Below, one piece after another: positions 59,886-64,000 of a DNA stretch of 64,000 nucleotides. Every line of letters begins with the position of its first letter. The first letter of the stretch is position 1. Origin of the DNA: an uncultured Prevotellaceae bacterium (lineage in GTDB: Bacteria > Bacteroidota > Bacteroidia > Bacteroidales > Bacteroidaceae); NCBI GenBank assembly GCA_949295905.1, contig CASFNA010000006.1, forward strand, positions 62,001-126,000, read 5' to 3'. Position numbers and translations under genes: made by a program. The notes beneath the pieces are model-generated. The model did not search any database and was not told the DNA's origin. It saw nothing but the letters and a program-made list of their open reading frames with translations.

Positions 59886-59970
59886 TGCAATGCAAAAGGC
59901 GGCCTTTCATGATGTGAAAGGCCGCCTTTTGCATTGTGAAACACGGCATATGGCATTGTAATATGCCGTC
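59886..59970. repeat. GC-core 22-base module array, locus K
   Basis: Four modules. The first two form a perfect 21-bp hairpin (AATGCAAAAGGCGGCCTTTC plus A, 5-base loop, reverse complement). The last module runs up to the nrdG stop at 59969. It can serve as the terminator of nrdDG. Confidence 0.85.
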
Positions 59971-60442
59971 AATCGGATTGTTGCCAGAATCGGCTTGTTA
60001 TGTCGATAAGCCGTCCGTCGCCGCCGCGTTTGTACAAACGCTGGTTTGTAGTCTTGCTTTTCAGTCCGCCGAGAGCCTTATTGAAAGGACCGAACTTTAC
60101 GTAGTCGAAATCGCACGCGGCCGTGTCCTGCTTGGTTGCAGTGCGTCCGCTGTACCATCCTACCTTGATGCACGGGTACTTTTTGTGCATGTACCGTGAC
60201 AATGAAGCTACGCCGGCAGGGTCGCCGTCGCCGCCCATGAAGCATACGCAGGTTATCCCGTCGCCGTATTTCTGCATGAACTTGTCCATCACGTCGCCCG
60301 TAAGCGGTTGGCCGATATCCTGCCACAGGTATGTGCTGTGGCATCCCGGACAGCGGCACGGGCAGTTGGATATGTTGACAGCCAGCGTCACCTCGTCGGG
60401 TACTTCTTGGAAAACAATGTCTGTGTTTACGTATTTCAGCAT
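59969..60442 (-). CDS. nrdG: Anaerobic ribonucleoside-triphosphate reductase activating protein
   Basis: A 157-residue radical-SAM activase that installs the glycyl radical in NrdD. Seen: the cluster motif CxxxCxxC (C27, C31, C34 in NCPCRCPGCHS), followed by a TYLWQDIGQPLT segment, and CVCFMGGDGDP. The ATG at 60442 gives the family N terminus (MLKYVNTDIVFQEVPDEV); an upstream ATG adds 16 basic residues. It lies 94 bases after nrdD on the same strand. Confidence 0.92.
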   Translation of the reverse strand: MLKYVNTDIVFQEVPDEVTLAVNISNCPCRCPGCHSTYLWQDIGQPLTGDVMDKFMQKYGDGITCVCFMGGDGDPAGVASLSRYMHKKYPCIKVGWYSGRTATKQDTAACDFDYVKFGPFNKALGGLKSKTTNQRLYKRGGDGRLIDITSRFWQQSD

Positions 60443-60535
60443 GGTTTTCAAGAATTTAGGGTGAAGTCTAAGGAGTTTATGAGATTTCATTTCCGAGCCA
60501 AGTGGGCATTTCTCCTTGACTCTTGGCCCTTGGTT

Positions 60536-62629
60536 TCAGTCAGCTTTGGTGTAATGTCTGCGCTTTGCTTCCTCCTGCCTTGCCGCCGAGAAATTGCTTA
60601 CGCGTTTCAAGTAACCGATTACGCGTGTCATGTAGTCCACGTTCTTGCTGTGGCAATGTGGGCACTCCTTCAGGTAACGCTTGTCTATGTGTCCGCAGTC
60701 GTTGCATACGGTGTTGGGTATGTTGAACGTGAAATAGTTGCATCCCTCCTTCGCCGCGACGCGCAATAGCTGGCGGTATTGCGCTTTCGACAGGTGTTCT
60801 TCAAGGTTCATGTGCAGCGCGGAGCCGCCCGTGAGGTGTTCTATGTATGGCGCGCCGTGCAGTTTGAACTTGTCGAGTATGTTGAGCGAAGGGTCTTCCA
60901 CCACGTAGAAGTAGCTGTTGTAGCAGTCGCGCGGCACGTAGTAGCCGTCTTCCCTGTCCCATTTCGCGTGTTTTACTCCTACGTTCTCGGCCGGTATCAT
61001 TTCGCAGTTGAACATGACGTCCTTTGTGCGGTACTGCTTGTTGTATTTCTCAACGATGCCAAGTACGGACCGCACGAAGCCGAGATAGCCGGGATTGTCG
61101 TTGATTTCCAGTCCGAGGAACTCTGCCGCTTCCACCAGTCCGTTGATGCCTATGGTGAGGTACTGGCGCCCTATGTTGATGTAGCCGGCGTCGAACAGCG
61201 GCAACATGCCGGCGCGTTGCAGCTCTTTCAGGTTTTCGTTGTACGCCAATTGCACTTTGTGTACAAGGTCGGTTACGCCGCAGAGGAACTCTTTGTAGTC
61301 AACGCCGTTGTTCACTGCATACTGTATGCAGCGGTTGAGGTTTATTGTAAGCACGCTTTTCGAGCCGGTAGACACGCCGCCAGCACCGAGCGTATAGCTG
61401 AAACCGTTGTCTTGTATCTCGTTGCGCAGGCGGCAGCATGAGCTTAGCGAGTCGGCGTTGTCGCTCATGTATGTGAAGAACGAGTGCCCCTCGGCATACA
61501 TTTCGGCGGTGAAGTCACCCCATTCGGTGTCAATCACGTCACCGTCTTTGGCCAGCAGTGCCATCGTTTCGACAGGGAAAGTAAGCACGGTCTTGGTACG
61601 TTCGTGGTTAAACCACTTCATGAAGCGTTTTTGCAGCCAGCTAAGGCTGTCCCAGTCTGGCTTGCTTCCGTCCGGGAAACGGAACTCGCCGAACAGACTT
61701 TCGAAGTAGGGCTTGTCGTAATACGCTATATTCCAGAACACGGCCTGGTAGTTGCGTGCGCCCGTCGGTTGGTTGATTGAGTATACGATTTGCTCGAAGC
61801 AGTCGGTCACGACCTTGTCTATCGTGCGCTGCTTTACAGACAAGTCAACTATCTTGTCAGCCTCGCGCCAGTAGTCCTTGCCGTATTCCATGCCGATGAA
61901 ATAGTTTAGGTACATGAGGAATTCCGGTGTGGCGCACGCCCCGCTCAACATGCTCGACACCATGAATACCATATTGACGAAGCCTCCGCAAAACGATTTC
62001 AGGTTGGTGGGTGCGGTCGAGTTGCCGCCTATTGACAGCGTTCCGCCGATAAGCCAAGGGTACATCGTGATGGAGGCGCAGTAGTTGGCGAGGCTTGTCT
62101 CGTCGTTCTTGTATATAAAGTGGTGGTCGAGCATGTAGATGTATTTGTCAGCCAGCTCCTTGCCATACATCTTCTTGATACGCTCGGTGAGCAGCCTGCG
62201 GTTCAGGCGTATGAAATTCGATTTCGGCAGTTCGCCTATGAGTGTGGCTATGTTCTTGTGTTCCACGTTGGCATTGGCATCGTATTTCGAGCCGGTTGCG
62301 GCATTGCTCGCCGTGCAGTAGTCGGTGAGGAACTTCATTTTCACCATCGTCTCGCGGTCTTCGGTGTGCCGTTGGCGGTATAGCATGAAGCTTTTGGCCA
62401 CTTTGTAAAAGCCCTCGCGCATCAGTGCTTCTTCCACTTGGTTCTGTATGTCTTCCACGGTGATGCCGTCGTTCAGGTCAAGATGGCTGATTATACGCGA
62501 TATGCGGTTGAGGCCGGCAGGCTCTTTTACGGAGTCGAACGCCTTGATTATCGCGTTCATGATTTTGTCCAAGCTGAATTGCTCGGTATTGCCGTCACGT
62601 TTGGTGATGGTGAAATTCATCGTGCTCAT
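60536..62629 (-). CDS. nrdD: Anaerobic ribonucleoside-triphosphate reductase
   Basis: A 697-residue class III reductase making deoxynucleotides without oxygen. Seen: N-terminal ATP-cone (ITKRDGNTEQFSLDKIMNAI), the catalytic barrel with FNCEMIPAENVGVKHAKWD, four zinc cysteines (C642, C645, C656, C659), and the glycyl-radical site G672 in MTRVIGYLKRVSNFSAAR. The ATG three codons in (62620) is equally possible. The gene indicates growth without oxygen. A TATCTTTG element and a hairpin leader lie upstream. Confidence 0.95.
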   Translation of the reverse strand: MSTMNFTITKRDGNTEQFSLDKIMNAIIKAFDSVKEPAGLNRISRIISHLDLNDGITVEDIQNQVEEALMREGFYKVAKSFMLYRQRHTEDRETMVKMKFLTDYCTASNAATGSKYDANANVEHKNIATLIGELPKSNFIRLNRRLLTERIKKMYGKELADKYIYMLDHHFIYKNDETSLANYCASITMYPWLIGGTLSIGGNSTAPTNLKSFCGGFVNMVFMVSSMLSGACATPEFLMYLNYFIGMEYGKDYWREADKIVDLSVKQRTIDKVVTDCFEQIVYSINQPTGARNYQAVFWNIAYYDKPYFESLFGEFRFPDGSKPDWDSLSWLQKRFMKWFNHERTKTVLTFPVETMALLAKDGDVIDTEWGDFTAEMYAEGHSFFTYMSDNADSLSSCCRLRNEIQDNGFSYTLGAGGVSTGSKSVLTINLNRCIQYAVNNGVDYKEFLCGVTDLVHKVQLAYNENLKELQRAGMLPLFDAGYINIGRQYLTIGINGLVEAAEFLGLEINDNPGYLGFVRSVLGIVEKYNKQYRTKDVMFNCEMIPAENVGVKHAKWDREDGYYVPRDCYNSYFYVVEDPSLNILDKFKLHGAPYIEHLTGGSALHMNLEEHLSKAQYRQLLRVAAKEGCNYFTFNIPNTVCNDCGHIDKRYLKECPHCHSKNVDYMTRVIGYLKRVSNFSAARQEEAKRRHYTKAD

Positions 62630-62684
62630 TGTCTGCTGTTTTGTAAATTTATTGCCTTGTATTTTCTGGTAAGTTATCCGTTTG

Positions 62685-62722
62685 GGAAAACTTTTTTAGG
62701 TTACATGTTGTAAAAGTTTTCC
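62685..62722 (-). promoter_or_regulatory. Hairpin in the 5' leader of nrdD
   Basis: GGAAAACTTTT (62685-62695) and AAAAGTTTTCC (62712-62722), 11-bp perfect stem, 16-base loop, 56-93 bases before the nrdD start and after the promoter element. It may be a regulator site or attenuator; it is not the known NrdR box form. Confidence 0.5.
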
Positions 62723-62744
62723 ATTTTGGATGATATTTCGGGTG

Positions 62745-62752
62745 CAAAGATA
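62745..62752 (-). promoter_or_regulatory. -7 element of nrdD
   Basis: TATCTTTG on the minus strand (62752-62745). No TTTG is found at 19-21 bases upstream, which may mean activator dependence. Confidence 0.45.
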
Positions 62753-62816
62753 AGTAAAGTTTTTTAAATGGATGTGTTTTTCAATGTGTTTTTGGGGTAA
62801 AGATGGAACAAAAAGT

Positions 62817-62867
62817 ACGCCTTGCCATATCCGTGCAACCGTGTGGCGGCAGCGTGTGGCAAGGCGT
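62817..62867 (-). terminator. Terminator of the hemerythrin-LuxR regulator gene
   Basis: ACGCCTTGCCA (62817-62827) pairs with TGGCAAGGCGT (62857-62867) around a smaller inner hairpin; followed on the minus strand by ACTTTTTGTT. It separates the regulator transcript from nrdD. Confidence 0.8.
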
Positions 62868-62895
62868 TGTGCGTGTCCGTATTTGAATTAGTGTG

Positions 62896-63852
62896 TCAAA
62901 GCTTTACGGTCGAGATGTCAACCAGGTTGTTGACTATGGCATAGATTGTCAGTCCTGCCGGACTGTGTATCTGCAGTTTGCGTGCTATGTTGCGGCGGTG
63001 GGTTATTACTGTGTTGATGGATATGCAGAGATGGTCGGCTATCTCCTTGTTGGTCATGCCCTGCACGAGGCTTACTATTACGTCTTTCTCCCTGTCGCTA
63101 AGGGCTTCGCTGCCGTCATGGTTCTGGCTAATCATCTTCGATATTTTCACGCTCACGTCGTTCTGCTTGTACTTCTGTTCAAGTTTCCTGATGGCCGGGA
63201 TGAATATGCTCTCCTCCACGAGCGAGTGGTTTTCCAGCCATTCCTCGTTGTTGTACAGTTTGTAGAGCGTGGATGTAAGCTGGTTGTTGTGGTGTATGTC
63301 GCTCGGCAGGTATTTTATGATGATGTTTTTCAGCTCGCGCAGCTTTTGGTCGGTCTGCCCGTGCTTTTTCGAGAACGTCTCCATGTCGTAGTCGTTGCTT
63401 GCCTTGCCTTCCAGCAGGCTGTCAACGTATGGGAAGACGGTTTTCTCTTCGTATTGCATGTGTTTTTTTATCTCGTGCGCATATTCGTCGTAGAGCTTCA
63501 TGATGAGGCGCGCCAGATTGTCGCTTTCGTCGAGTGCCGACTCAAGTTCCTTGCGTATCGTGGGCAACTGGAAGTTGAGGTAATACTCGTGCGACGCCTT
63601 CAGGTAGTGCAGCAGCGTCGGTATTGAGAAGCGGCCGCCGTCGTCGAAGTCGCGGTAACCGTTGATGGAGAAGTTGACCACGGCGAGAAACGTGTAGGTG
63701 TCAACGCCCTGGTCTTCGCAAACTTCGCGTACGGTCTTGTCTCCAAAGCCGAGGTTGATTCCGAATCTGCCGAGGCTTTGCAGAATGTTGTAGTTGTCCG
63801 CGATAAGTGAAATCATCTTGTCGTCGGCCTCATACATCTTGTTGTTCTTCAT
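62896..63852 (-). CDS. Hemerythrin-domain / LuxR-type DNA-binding regulator
   Basis: A 318-residue cytoplasmic protein with three parts. Residues about 10-60 resemble the ScdA/RIC N-terminal domain (GINLGFGDKTVREVCEDQGV), but lack its Cys pair. Residues about 78-225 form a hemerythrin-like helical bundle with iron-ligand candidates H88, H126 or H131, E135 (HMQYE), H164, H209 and E213 (HSLVE). Residues 250-308 are a LuxR-type helix-turn-helix (LSDREKDVIVSLVQGMTNKE, IADHLCISINTVITHRRNIA). A diiron site joined to DNA binding suggests a sensor of oxygen, nitric oxide or iron. It is upstream of nrdD, but with its own terminator. The ATG at 63852 is chosen; GGGAGCG precedes it. Confidence 0.85.
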   Translation of the reverse strand: MKNNKMYEADDKMISLIADNYNILQSLGRFGINLGFGDKTVREVCEDQGVDTYTFLAVVNFSINGYRDFDDGGRFSIPTLLHYLKASHEYYLNFQLPTIRKELESALDESDNLARLIMKLYDEYAHEIKKHMQYEEKTVFPYVDSLLEGKASNDYDMETFSKKHGQTDQKLRELKNIIIKYLPSDIHHNNQLTSTLYKLYNNEEWLENHSLVEESIFIPAIRKLEQKYKQNDVSVKISKMISQNHDGSEALSDREKDVIVSLVQGMTNKEIADHLCISINTVITHRRNIARKLQIHSPAGLTIYAIVNNLVDISTVKL

Positions 63853-64000
63853 TGTTCGCTCCCGTTGATGTTTCCGCGGCCGCGCATGGATAATGTTGCC
63901 GCCTGTTCTGATTTGCAAAATAACAAAAAATCCGTGGAATATGCAATCGCAACAAGTAGGTATTTTTGTTTTGTGCGGCGGTGTGGGTATACCTAAAAAT

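Noticed and set aside
63950..64000. Possible operator TAGGTAT...ATACCTA upstream of the hemerythrin-LuxR gene
   Set aside because: The half sites are short, far apart and at the window edge, so no claim can be supported.
1..64000. tRNA, rRNA, tmRNA or RNase P genes
   Set aside because: I scanned the gaps by eye for cloverleaf-type and conserved rRNA segments and found none; a dedicated covariance-model search was not possible here.

Overview
The window looks like chromosomal DNA from a member of the Bacteroidota, most likely Prevotellaceae. Support: promoters of the Bacteroidetes type (TTTG, 19-21 bases, TAnnTTTG) fit many predicted starts; there are OmpA-type porins, a four-gene 2-oxoacid:ferredoxin oxidoreductase, a split glycine decarboxylase, anaerobic ribonucleotide reductase, RNase Y, and secreted pectin and xylan enzymes. 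About 55 genes can be supported. I saw no rRNA, tRNA, CRISPR array, prophage or transposase.

Layout. 1-11 kb: a small DUF3791-type operon whose second gene has an in-frame stop; a copper-type P-ATPase without the usual nucleotide-binding domain; an outer-membrane protein; an acyl-ACP thioesterase; an OmpA protein; a cobalamin lower-ligand assembly operon (cobU, cobT, cobS, cobC); a nucleotidyltransferase-like and a VOC protein. 11-26 kb: a minus-strand run ffh, folD, TPR protein, korD, korA, korB, korC; then plus-strand pepP, pepC, recJ, recQ; then a DUF805 protein, trmD and a HIT protein. 26-38 kb: a minus-strand lipoate/glycine cleavage cluster (lplA, gcvT, gcvH, gcvPA, gcvPB, lpdA), then mnmA, fmt and glmS. 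38-46 kb: an ECF sigma operon whose sigma gene is frameshifted, a GtrA protein, a GH8 xylanase, and an exopolysaccharide set (rfbA, a tyrosine autokinase with a Tyr-rich tail, a HAD protein). 46-50 kb: an orphan 212-aa protein, a coiled-coil protein, zapA, rny and a thioesterase. 50-60 kb: secreted GH3, a chitobiase-like-domain protein, PL1 pectate lyase and a GH28-GH105 fusion. 60-64 kb: nrdG, nrdD and a hemerythrin-LuxR regulator.

The most unusual material is between the genes. Family 1 is an intergenic array of about 22-base modules with a core like AAAGGCCGCCTTTT, present at eleven places, about one per 6 kb and never inside a gene; adjacent modules are often reverse complements and make hairpins with stems up to 28 bp. 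Family 2 is a set of AT-rich or purine-rich arrays of 7-10 base degenerate words, often folded into long palindromes (one is a perfect 71-bp stem). They abut or run into gene ends and appear to have supplied the first codons of folD and mnmA, the last codons of fmt, and perhaps a linker in the anti-sigma gene. A separate roughly 285-base palindrome with perfect 54-bp arms lies at 49.7-50.0 kb. These repeats, the N-domain-less ATPase and the hemerythrin-LuxR regulator are the best candidates for undescribed biology.
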